A stretch of 17,589 nt of DNA from an uncultured Acetatifactor sp. (GCA_910587755.1 CAJUNZ010000062.1:1-17589); one strand, 5' to 3'; shown: positions 7,783 through 15,242, numbered from the stretch's first letter. Program-made: numbers and translations. Notes: generated by a model from the letters alone, not told the origin.

Positions 7783-7822
7783 GGGGCGGAAAGCCTCCGA
7801 TCCGGCAGGGGAGGAGAGAGAC

Positions 7823-8698
7823 ATGAGTCAATTGACAGCAGCGGCAGTGCAGATGTGCTGCAACCGATCCAGACAGGAAAATATGGAGACGGCGGACAGG
7901 ATGGTGCGCGAGGCGGCGGGCCTGGGAGCGCAGGTGATTCTGCTCCCGGAGCTTTTTGAGACATGGTATTTCTGCCAGGAGAGAAACTACGCCTTCTACA
8001 GTCTGGCCGCATCGCCGGAGGAAAATGAGGCGGTGAGGCATTTTCGCAAAGTGGCCGCCCAACTGAAAGTGGTGCTGCCGGTGAGCTTTTTTGAGAGGGA
8101 AGGGAATGTGACATATAATTCCGTGGCGGTTATCGACGCTGACGGCAGCCTTTTGGGCGTATACCGCAAGACGCACATTCCGGATGATCATTTCTACCAG
8201 GAAAAATTTTACTTTACCCCGGGCAATACCGGCTTTAGGGTGTGGGATACGGCGTATGGAAAGATTGGCGTGGGTATCTGCTGGGACCAGTGGTTTCCGG
8301 AGGCTGCCAGGTGCATGGCCCTTATGGGGGCGCAGCTGCTTCTGTACCCCACGGCCATAGGCTCCGAGCCCATTATAGACTGTGACAGCATGCCCCACTG
8401 GCGCCGCTGCATGCAGGGCCACGCTGCGGCCAATGTCATTCCGGTTCTGGCAGCCAACCGGGTAGGCCGGGAGGAAGTGAGGCCCACACAGGAGAATAAC
8501 GGGCAGTCCTCCGCTCTGACTTTTTACGGTTCTTCCTTTATCACAGATGAGACAGGGGCTCTTCTGGAGGAGGCAGGGCGGGAGGAGGAGCGGATCCTGC
8601 TGCACACCTTTGACCTGGGGGCCATAGAGGAGATGCGTTTCAGCTGGGGACTGTTCCGGGACAGAAGGCCAGGAGAGTACGGCAGGATCTGCCAGTAG
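7823..8698 (+). CDS. aguB: N-carbamoylputrescine amidase
   Basis: 291 aa, a member of the nitrilase (carbon-nitrogen hydrolase) superfamily. Converts N-carbamoylputrescine to putrescine, CO2 and ammonia. The Glu-Lys-Cys triad is visible: Glu43 in LLPELFETWYF, Lys116 in YRKTHIPD and Cys153 in GVGICWDQWFPEAAR. DDHFYQEKFYFTPGNTGF and LLLYPTAIGSEP are typical of AguB-type amidases. GGGGAGGAG lies upstream of the ATG. The gene sits 40 bases after aguA, completing the two-step pathway. It ends only 16 bases from the 3' end of the convergent DUF4097 gene, with no terminator seen between them. Confidence 0.95.
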   Translation: MSQLTAAAVQMCCNRSRQENMETADRMVREAAGLGAQVILLPELFETWYFCQERNYAFYSLAASPEENEAVRHFRKVAAQLKVVLPVSFFEREGNVTYNSVAVIDADGSLLGVYRKTHIPDDHFYQEKFYFTPGNTGFRVWDTAYGKIGVGICWDQWFPEAARCMALMGAQLLLYPTAIGSEPIIDCDSMPHWRRCMQGHAAANVIPVLAANRVGREEVRPTQENNGQSSALTFYGSSFITDETGALLEEAGREEERILLHTFDLGAIEEMRFSWGLFRDRRPGEYGRICQ

Positions 8699-8714
8699 GG
8701 AAAAGATATCCCTG

Positions 8715-9980
8715 TCAGTACTGGTTGATCTGCAGGTTTCCACTGAGGGTGGAGACAGAGACAGCGTGTTCTCCGCCATTGTATGCGCCCTGGGCGCTGG
8801 TGCACTTTTTGTTGTAGGAGAGGGCATGGTCAAAAAAGGTGCTGCACTCCCCGCTGGTGGAAGAGAAATCCAGGGTGAGGGAAGCCTGGGGCGGCAGGCT
8901 CAGATTTACATCTCCGCTGGTGGTGGATATGGTGAGCTTTCCTTCCAAAAGGGAAGAGCACAAATCCACATCCCCGGAAACGGTCTTGGCTGTTCCGTGG
9001 GAAGATCCGGACAGTATGGAGACGCAGCCGCTGGTGGAGTGGATCTGAAAGGTGCCGGTGAGACTTTCCGCCTGGACGTCGCCGGAGGTGGTCTGGGCGG
9101 AAAGGGAGCCCTGGCCCTTCTGGAGGCGGATTTCCCCGCTTGAAGTAGTCAGATCTATGAGGCCCTCCGCCTGGTCCATAGTGATGCTTCCGCTGATGGT
9201 GTCGCTTTCCAAATCCCCGTTCAGGCGGTTCACCTGAAGGTCTCCGCTGGCAGAGGAGTGGGTCAGACTGCCCTCCGCCCTGTCCAGGGTTGTATCCCCG
9301 CTGGTGGTGGAGATCAGGATGGTATCCCCGGAGGCGGTGTCGAATTCTATGTTCCCGCTGGTGGTGGATACCTGGACTGTATCGGCCTGGGCTTTATCGA
9401 ACCGGATGTCTCCGCTGACGGTGGAGGCGTGGATCTGGGCGGCGTTCACCGACTCAAGCAGAAGATCTCCGCTGGTGCTGGATGCCTTGAAGCTGCCCCG
9501 GTGTCCCAGGGGGATGTCTGAATGCACGCTGCCGCTGAGAGTTTTCACGCTGAGGTCTTCCAGATTCTCCATAAGATCTGGGGGCAGGTAAATTTCGGTG
9601 TAGCCGTATCCGGGAGGATTGCCGATGCTGAAGAGGGAGAAAAAGAACCTGCGGTTTACGCCCTTTATCAGCAGTACCGAGTCCTCCTGTTTTATGATGG
9701 AGAGCTGGTTTTTCTTGGGGGTGAAGTTCAGGTATTCCCGGATCAGGATATCTTCGCCCTCCCCCTGGTAGAAAAACACTTCGTTGGAATTTTTCTGATA
9801 GTCTATCTCCAGGCTGCGGATGTCGCCTGCGGGTATGGCGGTCTCCCGGGCCAGGGTGCAGGCCCTGCCATCCATTCCGGAGGCCGTTCCCGCCTGCAGT
9901 AAGTATAATCCCAGCTGAACACTCAGCAGAAGAGCAGTCATGCCCAGAAGTATAATGGCTGCAAGTTTCAGTTTTCTCAT
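8715..9980 (-). CDS. DUF4097-family beta-strand repeat protein
   Basis: 421 aa. One membrane segment at about 6-28 anchors or exports it. The body (about 145-420) is a ladder of roughly 20-residue repeats centred on S-T-T-S-G-D, S-T-V-S-G-D, T-S-S-G-E and similar, at least ten copies, forming a right-handed beta-helix-like adhesin fold as in DUF4097 proteins. CAGGAGA precedes the ATG. It is the last gene of a PadR-HAAS-DUF4097 set, 18 bases after the HAAS gene. In Firmicutes such sets are linked with cell-envelope homeostasis (family knowledge, not shown here). Localisation: membrane-anchored with the repeats outside. Function not established. Confidence 0.9.
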   Translation of the reverse strand: MRKLKLAAIILLGMTALLLSVQLGLYLLQAGTASGMDGRACTLARETAIPAGDIRSLEIDYQKNSNEVFFYQGEGEDILIREYLNFTPKKNQLSIIKQEDSVLLIKGVNRRFFFSLFSIGNPPGYGYTEIYLPPDLMENLEDLSVKTLSGSVHSDIPLGHRGSFKASSTSGDLLLESVNAAQIHASTVSGDIRFDKAQADTVQVSTTSGNIEFDTASGDTILISTTSGDTTLDRAEGSLTHSSASGDLQVNRLNGDLESDTISGSITMDQAEGLIDLTTSSGEIRLQKGQGSLSAQTTSGDVQAESLTGTFQIHSTSGCVSILSGSSHGTAKTVSGDVDLCSSLLEGKLTISTTSGDVNLSLPPQASLTLDFSSTSGECSTFFDHALSYNKKCTSAQGAYNGGEHAVSVSTLSGNLQINQY

Positions 9981-9998
9981 AATATTGTCTCCTGTATT

Positions 9999-10676
9999 CT
10001 ATTTTTTGTGCAGGCTGTTCCAGAGGGTAAGGATGGCCTGAGCGCAGCTTCCGATCAAAAATATGACCCAGGTGACTTCCCAGTGGTGGGTGGAAAAACT
10101 GATGAGGAAATACAGTGCCAGGGTCATAGTCCAGATAATGGTGGAGATGGAGGCGTTGACGACTTTGCGATGGTTGTCAGAGGGAGCCTTTTCCAGACAC
10201 AGATCCATGGCACTGTGTTTATTATTGTGGGGATCAGGGTACATTTTTCCCACATAGACCAACAGGCAGGTGGGAGGAATGCAGATGATAATGGTCAGGA
10301 CCATTCCCAGCATGCCAAAGTCCACTTTCCAGGAGGCGCTGAGGGCATCGCTTAGTGTCATGCCCAGCAGGAACACTGCTCCGGCAAAAATGTAGAGTCC
10401 TACGGAGATGGCGGTCAGGAGGGACTTTTTGTGCCGGTCCTCCTCGGGCAGCACATATAAGACCGGATCTTCCAGGTCTGCAAACAGTTCTGTCACATCT
10501 CCGATGGAACTTATGACATTCTGATAGGCGTCTTCCTCCCGGTAGCCCTCGCTCACCAGATCCTGGTACTTTTCAATGGTGTTCAGGGTTACTTCTTCTT
10601 TCAGGTCGAAAGCTTTTCTGGTCTTGGGAGCATCCGTAAAAAGTTCGTTAATATAGTTTCTGATTTTTTCTGTCAT
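9999..10676 (-). CDS. HAAS-domain (DUF1700-like) membrane protein
   Basis: 225 aa from the ATG at 10676, which follows GGAAAGG. A longer frame from TTG 10736 lacks a comparable site. Residues 1-75 form the HAAS helical domain: MTEKIRNYINELF, an acidic helix with KEEVTLNTIEKYQDL, and the SEGYREEDAYQNVISSIGD motif common to this domain. Four membrane segments follow at about 85-106, 121-143, 176-194 and 201-218. HAAS/DUF1700 proteins are commonly encoded beside PadR regulators and act as membrane partners, probably binding regulatory or repeat proteins. It sits between the PadR gene (93 bases upstream) and the DUF4097 gene (18 bases downstream), likely one transcript. Confidence 0.85.
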   Translation of the reverse strand: MTEKIRNYINELFTDAPKTRKAFDLKEEVTLNTIEKYQDLVSEGYREEDAYQNVISSIGDVTELFADLEDPVLYVLPEEDRHKKSLLTAISVGLYIFAGAVFLLGMTLSDALSASWKVDFGMLGMVLTIIICIPPTCLLVYVGKMYPDPHNNKHSAMDLCLEKAPSDNHRKVVNASISTIIWTMTLALYFLISFSTHHWEVTWVIFLIGSCAQAILTLWNSLHKK

Positions 10677-10769
10677 GATCTTTTTCCTTTCCGGCCTGTG
10701 GCCTTTCCTGTTTCTGTTCTGGTTGCCAGGGAACAATTCCTGATTCTTTCTGCGCAGATAGTCCAGGAT

Positions 10770-11093
10770 TCATTTCAGCAGCTGGTCGATGGTGGCCTTG
10801 GCATCCTGCCAGTCTTTTTTGTAAGATTGATAGGCAAGGCGTCCTTCTTCCGTGATGGAATAGTAGCGCCGGCGGGCCCCGACGGTTTCGTCGCCCCAGT
10901 AGGTGCGTATATAGCCTGCCTGTTCCAGACGGCGGAAGGCGGAGTAGAGTGTAGCTTCCTTCAGCTCGTACCGGCTGCCGGTTTTTTTCATGATATCCTT
11001 GTTGATCTGATAGCCATAGCTGTCCTTTTCCAGAAGGTGGGACAGGATTATGGCATCTGTATGTCCACGCAGAATATCGGAAGTAATCGACAT
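10770..11093 (-). CDS. PadR-family transcriptional regulator
   Basis: 107 aa, the length of a minimal (subfamily 2) PadR protein. The winged-helix signature is clear: DAIILSHLLEKDSYGYQINK (13-32), ELKEATLYSAFRRLEQAGYI (43-62) and the wing GARRRYYSITEEGR (72-85), followed by a C-terminal helix for dimerisation. GGAGGG lies about 7 bases before the ATG. PadR proteins repress their own operon until a ligand or cell-envelope signal releases them. The promoter just upstream carries repeats suited to such self-control. First gene of the PadR-HAAS-DUF4097 unit. Confidence 0.95.
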   Translation of the reverse strand: MSITSDILRGHTDAIILSHLLEKDSYGYQINKDIMKKTGSRYELKEATLYSAFRRLEQAGYIRTYWGDETVGARRRYYSITEEGRLAYQSYKKDWQDAKATIDQLLK

Positions 11094-11115
11094 GTGCAGC
11101 CCTCCTCTCTGGTTA

Positions 11116-11152
11116 CAATATACTGCAATATACCTCGCCTGTCAAGGTATAT
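11116..11152. promoter_or_regulatory. Candidate PadR operator
   Basis: CAATATAC occurs twice, at 11116-11123 and 11126-11133, exactly ten bases (one helical turn) apart. ATATACC (11128-11134) also pairs as an inverted repeat with GGTATAT (11146-11152) across 11 bases. Both cover the -10 and -35 of the PadR promoter, so bound protein would block RNA polymerase. The binding is inferred. Confidence 0.5.
11117..11145 (-). promoter_or_regulatory. Sigma-A promoter of the PadR operon
   Basis: On the minus strand: TTGACA (11145-11140), 17-base spacer, TATATT (11122-11117). A perfect -35 and near-consensus -10 at ideal spacing, 24 bases before the PadR start codon. Confidence 0.8.
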
Positions 11153-11192
11153 ATAAAAATAAAGTATTGTGTGTGTAACTGTAACCCATTGC

Positions 11193-11221
11193 TTGAATTT
11201 ACGATAATTTGATGTTATATT
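11193..11221 (+). promoter_or_regulatory. Sigma-A promoter for the TIGR02452 gene
   Basis: TTGAAT (11193-11198), 17-base spacer, TATATT (11216-11221), giving a leader of about 50 bases before the ATG at 11281. Confidence 0.65.
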
Positions 11222-11280
11222 TAAACCATGTCATGGGAGAGAAACACTGAGAGAGTGACTGCCGGGAGAGGAGCCAGAAT

Positions 11281-12102
11281 ATGGACAGAAAAGCCACAGC
11301 CAAAGAGACCTTAAATATTATGGAGCAAGGGTATTATGAACTGGACGGAAAGCGCATTGATATTTCCGGGGATATGGAGCGATCCATAGAACAGAGTTTT
11401 CTGCTCACGCCAAAGCAGGGAGAGGAGCTGCTTGAAAAGTACAGTACTTCAAAGAATACCCCGCCAGAGAACTGTGCGGTGTATGTGGAAAATATATCCA
11501 CGGTGGACGCAGTGTATAAGCTTGCAGGAGAAGGAAAAGATTCCATTGGCGTGCTGAATTTTGCCAGCGCCAGGAATCCCGGGGGCGGCTTCCTCAACGG
11601 GGCCATGGCACAGGAGGAGAGTCTGGCTGCGTCAAGCACTTTATACCGGACCCTGATCGCTCATGAGGAGTACTACCGTGTAAACCGCCGGCAGAGCTCT
11701 ATGATATACACCGACTATGGGATTTATTCTCCTGATGTCTTGTTTTTCAGGGACGGAGGATTCCGGCTGGTACAGGATGGGGTGAAAGCTTCGGTGCTGA
11801 CTCTTCCCGCCGTGAATATGGGGCAGGTGCTGTTAAAAGGAGAGGATGCGGGGCAGGCGGAACGGGCCATGAGGCGGAGGATGCAGCTGGCCCTGGCAGT
11901 GTTTGCCCGCCAGGGTGCGAAGCATCTGGTGCTGGGAGCATATGGGTGCGGCGTATTCCGCAATGATCCGACGCTGGTGGCAGCGTGGTGGAAGGAGCTT
12001 CTTGAGGAAGGCATGTACCAGTATTTTGACACCATCGTTTATGCGGTTTTGGACCGGTCAAAAAACCGGGAGTGTATCAAAGCGTTTGAAACATTGGTAT
12101 AG
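11281..12102 (+). CDS. TIGR02452-family protein with bacterial PARG-type macrodomain
   Basis: 273 aa. The N-terminal about 50 residues are helical. Then comes a macrodomain-like core: VLNFASARNPGGGFLNGAMA (91-110) followed directly by QEESLAASSTLY. This gives GGG (101-103), seven residues, QEE (111-113), the catalytic signature of bacterial-type poly(ADP-ribose) glycohydrolases, with Glu112 or Glu113 as the catalytic residue. A second conserved loop is GAYGCGVFRNDP (219-230). Known family members bind ADP-ribose and remove it from proteins or nucleic acids. Many TIGR02452 proteins are untested. GGAGAGGAG precedes the start. It is transcribed alone from its own promoter, divergent from the PadR operon. 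No ADP-ribosyltransferase partner is in this window. Confidence 0.88.
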   Translation: MDRKATAKETLNIMEQGYYELDGKRIDISGDMERSIEQSFLLTPKQGEELLEKYSTSKNTPPENCAVYVENISTVDAVYKLAGEGKDSIGVLNFASARNPGGGFLNGAMAQEESLAASSTLYRTLIAHEEYYRVNRRQSSMIYTDYGIYSPDVLFFRDGGFRLVQDGVKASVLTLPAVNMGQVLLKGEDAGQAERAMRRRMQLALAVFARQGAKHLVLGAYGCGVFRNDPTLVAAWWKELLEEGMYQYFDTIVYAVLDRSKNRECIKAFETLV

Positions 12103-12110
12103 AGAAGATA

Positions 12111-12124
12111 CCCCATATGTGGGG
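12111..12124. other. Short hairpin between convergent genes
   Basis: CCCCA-TATG-TGGGG, 5-bp stem with a four-base loop, in the 48-base gap between the TIGR02452 gene (stop 12102) and the convergent membrane-protein gene (stop 12151). No T-run, so a terminator role is weak. Confidence 0.35.
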
Positions 12125-12150
12125 ACCCAATGGAACCATGCGCTGGCCCT

Positions 12151-13494
12151 TTATTGGGACACCACTTTCAGGTTGGGGTAGATCCGTTCCATCCGTTCAT
12201 CTGTAAAGTGCTGGTCCAGGTATAACTCCAGGGCATTTTCCGCCTCTATCCCGCCGGGGACGGAGAGCCGCTGGCTGTATCTGGCCAGGGCCAGGGAGGA
12301 CAGGAGCATGTTCAGGATCATAAAGACGATCATACAGTTGCAGAGTATTCTGCCCGTTTTCAAAGGCAGCTTCTCTATCAGGTTTGACAGCAGAGGGTAG
12401 ATCAGTTTCAGCCATACCACCGCGGCGATGCCCCAGAAAAAACAGTAGAGCAGGTTGACACGTCCGCCCAGGTTGAAGGCGAAACCACTGTAATCCCAGA
12501 ACACAGTGCCGAAGGCAAGCTCTGTAAAGACACTGCATACATACTCATATACGCCTCCCAGGAGGGTGCCTGCCGCAAAAATGTAGCCGTCGCTTTTGGT
12601 GCGGTACCGGTAGAGGAAGAGGGTCAGAAGGGCGCATCCCAGTCCCCAGACAATGCTGAAGGGGCCGTATACCACGCTGCTGCGGCTCATGAGCATGCCC
12701 GTGGTGGCAAGGCAGAAAATGGTCTCTGTGATGTCACCCAGGAAGGCGCCGATGAAAAACAGCGACACCAGTTTATAAAAGGAGCAGCCCTGGGCGAACA
12801 CTCTGGCCTCTGCCCCGGCGTTTTCTTTTTGCTCTTTCAGCTCCTGTATGATCGCATCCCTGTCTATGGAGGGGAAGGACTTTGCCATACGCTTCTGCAT
12901 GCCCAGGGTGAGCTTGTTTTCCAGGAGCCTGGAGGTCTGCTGCATGCCCTGGGACAGCTGGGCCAGGTGCCTTGCGGAGACTTTCAGGCCCAGGACGGCC
13001 ATGGCGGAAAGGGCGAAATCCAGGCTCAGCAGGGCCGCGGCCGCCCACTGCACCACCAGGGTCACAGGGCGGGGGATCACCTTCAGGAAGCCCAGGAGCA
13101 GAGGGTTCAAAAAGAGCATGGTGACCACGGCCAGAAGGCCCCACAGCAGGCAGTAGCGGGCGCAGATATAGCCGCTTAAGTTAAGTTTTATGTCCGAATA
13201 GTCCCAGAGTTTTTTCCGAAAAATCTTCTCCATCAGCATGCCGGTGGAATATTCCAGAAGGGATGCCAGCACCATGCCCCACAGGAACAGGAAAAACGGC
13301 TCTGCCGTCAGCTCCGGCAAAAACACCGCAAACAGCACTGCGCCCACGCCGTAGATGGGGCACAGGGGGCTGCTCACAAAGCCCCGGTTGACAAACTGCC
13401 TCCGGCGGAAGGCGGCATAACACACTTCAATGCACCAGCCTGCAAAGGAATAGACGAAAAACAGCCAGACCAGATCTCTGATCGCATATGTCAT
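12151..13494 (-). CDS. Putative ABC transporter permease-like membrane protein, CmpB type (duplicated domain)
   Basis: 447 aa from the ATG at 13494 (AGAGAGG 5 bases upstream), not from a longer frame at 13566. Two homologous halves can be read by eye: 'GFVSSPLCPIYGVGAV' / 'RSSVVYGPFSIVWGLG', then 'LLEYSTGMLMEKIFRKKLWDYS' spread over 79-100 against 'GVYEYVCSVFTELAFGTVFWDYS' over 314-336, each followed by a conserved N-L-S-G or N-L-G-G and a 'YC-x-x-WG' segment. This is the CmpB-type family called 'putative ABC-transporter type IV'. About ten membrane segments are likely. A hydrophilic stretch at about 172-235 separates the halves. Actual transport activity is not established for the family. 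Confidence 0.8.
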   Translation of the reverse strand: MTYAIRDLVWLFFVYSFAGWCIEVCYAAFRRRQFVNRGFVSSPLCPIYGVGAVLFAVFLPELTAEPFFLFLWGMVLASLLEYSTGMLMEKIFRKKLWDYSDIKLNLSGYICARYCLLWGLLAVVTMLFLNPLLLGFLKVIPRPVTLVVQWAAAALLSLDFALSAMAVLGLKVSARHLAQLSQGMQQTSRLLENKLTLGMQKRMAKSFPSIDRDAIIQELKEQKENAGAEARVFAQGCSFYKLVSLFFIGAFLGDITETIFCLATTGMLMSRSSVVYGPFSIVWGLGCALLTLFLYRYRTKSDGYIFAAGTLLGGVYEYVCSVFTELAFGTVFWDYSGFAFNLGGRVNLLYCFFWGIAAVVWLKLIYPLLSNLIEKLPLKTGRILCNCMIVFMILNMLLSSLALARYSQRLSVPGGIEAENALELYLDQHFTDERMERIYPNLKVVSQ

Positions 13495-13552
13495 GATGAA
13501 CCTCTCTTTCTGTGCGACAGGGAAAATTTGTCCCCTTTTTCTGCGAATATTG

Positions 13553-13564
13553 TCACATTGTATC
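13553..13564 (-). promoter_or_regulatory. Extended -10 candidate for the CmpB-type gene
   Basis: On the minus strand the sequence reads GTGATACAATGTG: a TACAAT hexamer preceded by TG and one base (extended -10). The -35 is poor. About 60 bases before the start codon. Confidence 0.35.
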
Positions 13565-13591
13565 ACATGCAGGAGAAAATGAACAGGAGTC

Positions 13592-13620
13592 TTGAATCAA
13601 CCTCTGAAAAATGATATTGT
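13592..13620 (+). promoter_or_regulatory. Sigma-A promoter candidate for the GH88 gene
   Basis: TTGAAT (13592-13597), 17-base spacer, TATTGT (13615-13620), 37 bases before the GH88 start codon. Confidence 0.55.
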
Positions 13621-13656
13621 TTTGGTACAGGGAAATAAAGCAGGAGGGGAAAGGAT

Positions 13657-14828
13657 ATGGCGAAGAGAGAGATTCTGGAATACCCTGGAATCGGGGAGGA
13701 AGAGGTCAGGGAGGCGTTGGACTTCTGCTGTCGGCAGATATGCCATGTGCTGCCGGAGTTCACGCATAAATTCCAGAACGCCTACAGCGTGGGAGGCTTT
13801 TATGAGCCGGTGGAGAACTGGGACTGGACCTGCGGTTTCTGGACAGGGGAGATCTGGCTGGCCTATGAGCGCTGCGGGGAGACGGCGCTGAAAGAGGCGG
13901 CGCTGGTTCAGGTGCAGGATTTTATGGAGCGGATCCGAAACAAGAGAGGGGTGGATCACCACGACATGGGGTTTCTGTACACACCCTCCTGTGTGGCGGC
14001 GTATAAGCTTGCAGGCAGCAGGGAGGGAAGGGAAGCGGCCCTGATGGCGGCGGACCAGCTGGTCTCCAGGTTCCAGCCTGTGGGAGAGTTCATTCAGGCC
14101 TGGGGGGCCATGGGAGCGCCGGAAAACTACCGCCTCATCATTGACTGCCTGCTGAATCTGCCCCTGCTCTACTGGGCTTCCCGGGAGACGGGGAATCCCC
14201 TGTACCGGGACACGGCGGAAAAGCATATCCGCACCACGGTGGCCAATGTGGTACGGGAGGACGATTCCACCTGGCACACATTCTATTTTGACAAGGAGAC
14301 CGGAGCGCCGGACCACGGCGCCACCTGCCAGGGCTATCGGGACGGTTCCGCCTGGGCCAGGGGACAGGCCTGGGGGATATATGGCATGGCTCTGGCCTGC
14401 AGATACACAGGGCGCAGGGAGTATGTCGCCCTTTTTGAGCGTGTGGCGGGGTATTTTCTGAACCATCTGCCCGGGGATCTGGTGCCCTACTGGGATCTGG
14501 AGTTTACGGAGGGGGAGGAACAGCCAAGGGATTCCTCCGCCGCCTCCATTGCGGCCTGCGGCATGCTGGAGATGTGCAGGCATTTGGCGCCCGGGGAGGG
14601 GCTTTCTGGCGGGAGACAGCGTCCCGGATTCTCAAATCCCTCTATGACAACTATGCGGTGAGAGATTTTGAGACCTCCAACGGTCTGGTGCTCCACAGCA
14701 CCTACTCCTGCCGCTCGCCCTACAATACCTGCAGTCCTGCCGGTGTGGACGAGTGCAATCTATGGGGGGATTACTTCTATATGGAAGCCCTCACCCGACT
14801 GTCCCGGGACTGGGAGCCTTATTGGTGA
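13657..14828 (+). pseudogene. GH88 unsaturated glucuronyl hydrolase, frameshifted
   Basis: A strong AGGAGGGG site precedes the ATG. The first frame runs to 14661 (334 aa) but its last about 20 residues are nonsense. The true C-terminus (FWRETASRILKSLYDNY to ALTRLSRDWEPYW) continues one base out of frame to 14828. Restoring one G in the run at 14598-14601 gives a continuous 390-aa protein, the normal GH88 length. Family features: DHHDMGFLY with Asp103 and RLIIDCLLNLPLLYWAS with Asp163, matching the two catalytic aspartates, plus GYRDGSAWARGQAWGIYG. The enzyme removes unsaturated uronic acid from oligosaccharides made by polysaccharide lyases (glycosaminoglycans, pectin-like glycans). It has no signal peptide, so it acts in the cytoplasm. 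Whether the shift is real or a sequencing slip in a G run is open. Confidence 0.9.
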
Positions 14829-14885
14829 GAGGCAGAGAGACACAGATCAGGGGAACGGAAGTTTCCGGAAAAGAGGAGAAAGAAG

Positions 14886-15107
14886 ATGGCGGAAAAGGGA
14901 AGGGATGGAGGCAGCGGGGAGCAGGATGTGGAAACCCTGGTGGCGCTGCTGGACGGTTTTGCCCGGACGGAAGGCGGCAGACTTAAGGTCAATGTGGTGG
15001 AGGGGCAGGGGGAGCTGGTGTCCCGGCAGTACCACCACGGGCGCTGCGATGTGGGCAGCCCCTGGGCCTGCGGGACGGCGTTTGACGTGCTGGATGACAG
15101 CATATAA
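14886..15107 (+). CDS. Small protein with YHHGRCD motif, downstream of GH88
   Basis: 73 aa. AGAGGAGAAAGAAG directly precedes the ATG, 57 bases after the GH88 stop, so likely the same transcript. No signal peptide or membrane segment. Residues 12-38 are an acidic amphipathic helix and a short strand (VETLVALLDGFARTEGGRLK). Then comes a striking conserved-looking C-terminus: ELVSRQYHHGRCDVGSPW (43-60) and ACGTAFDVLD. The His-His-Gly-Arg-Cys-Asp cluster with a second Cys at 62 suggests a metal site or a structural tight turn, but this is only inference. I do not recognise a named family. The motif-like ending and strong ribosome site make it a probable real gene. Confidence 0.65.
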   Translation: MAEKGRDGGSGEQDVETLVALLDGFARTEGGRLKVNVVEGQGELVSRQYHHGRCDVGSPWACGTAFDVLDDSI

Positions 15108-15134
15108 GTTTTTTCTGAAAACCCCCTCGGGGGA

Positions 15135-15163
15135 TTGCAATCTCTTCAGGGTTGTGGTAAAGT
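15135..15163 (+). promoter_or_regulatory. Sigma-A promoter with extended -10
   Basis: TTGCAA (15135-15140), 17-base spacer ending in TGG, TAAAGT (15158-15163). The TG-G before the -10 makes it an extended type. It lies after the small protein gene and before the leader ORF. Confidence 0.6.
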
Positions 15164-15206
15164 GAAAAAGTATCTGAAAATATTTGGTTAAAGGAGGGCG
15201 ATTATT

Positions 15207-15242
15207 ATGAAAAAAGCTACAGGGATGGTGGCTCTGTTTTAA
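15207..15242 (+). CDS. Eleven-residue leader ORF
   Basis: MKKATGMVALF, with AAAGGAGGG ending 8 bases upstream, a very strong ribosome site for so short a frame. It lies between the promoter at 15135 and the terminator at 15301. It may be a leader peptide or the stub of a deleted gene. No run of one amino-acid codon is present, so amino-acid attenuation of the classic kind is not supported. Confidence 0.35.
   Translation: MKKATGMVALF

Noticed and set aside
6577..7824. Open 415-codon minus-strand frame
   Set aside because: It lies entirely opposite aguA, whose catalytic motifs are unmistakable. The antisense protein is rich in Pro, His and Leu with no recognisable domain, typical of the shadow of a GC-rich gene.
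7760..8833. Open 357-codon minus-strand frame
   Set aside because: Opposite aguB, which has its full Glu-Lys-Cys triad. The antisense frame shows no domain.
8900..9600. Repeated CCGCTGGTGGTGGA as a CRISPR array or intergenic repeat
   Set aside because: The repeats are irregularly spaced, fully inside the DUF4097 coding frame and translate to its S-T-T-S-G-D turns.
14580..14610. Programmed ribosomal frameshift in the GH88 gene
   Set aside because: The required shift is -1, but no slippery heptamer of the X-XXY-YYZ type is present and GH88 genes are not known to use one. A base deletion in the G run explains it more simply.
15122..15133. CCCC-CTCG-GGGG hairpin as a terminator for the 73-aa gene
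   Set aside because: No T-run follows on the plus strand. On the minus strand Ts follow, but no minus-strand gene ends here.
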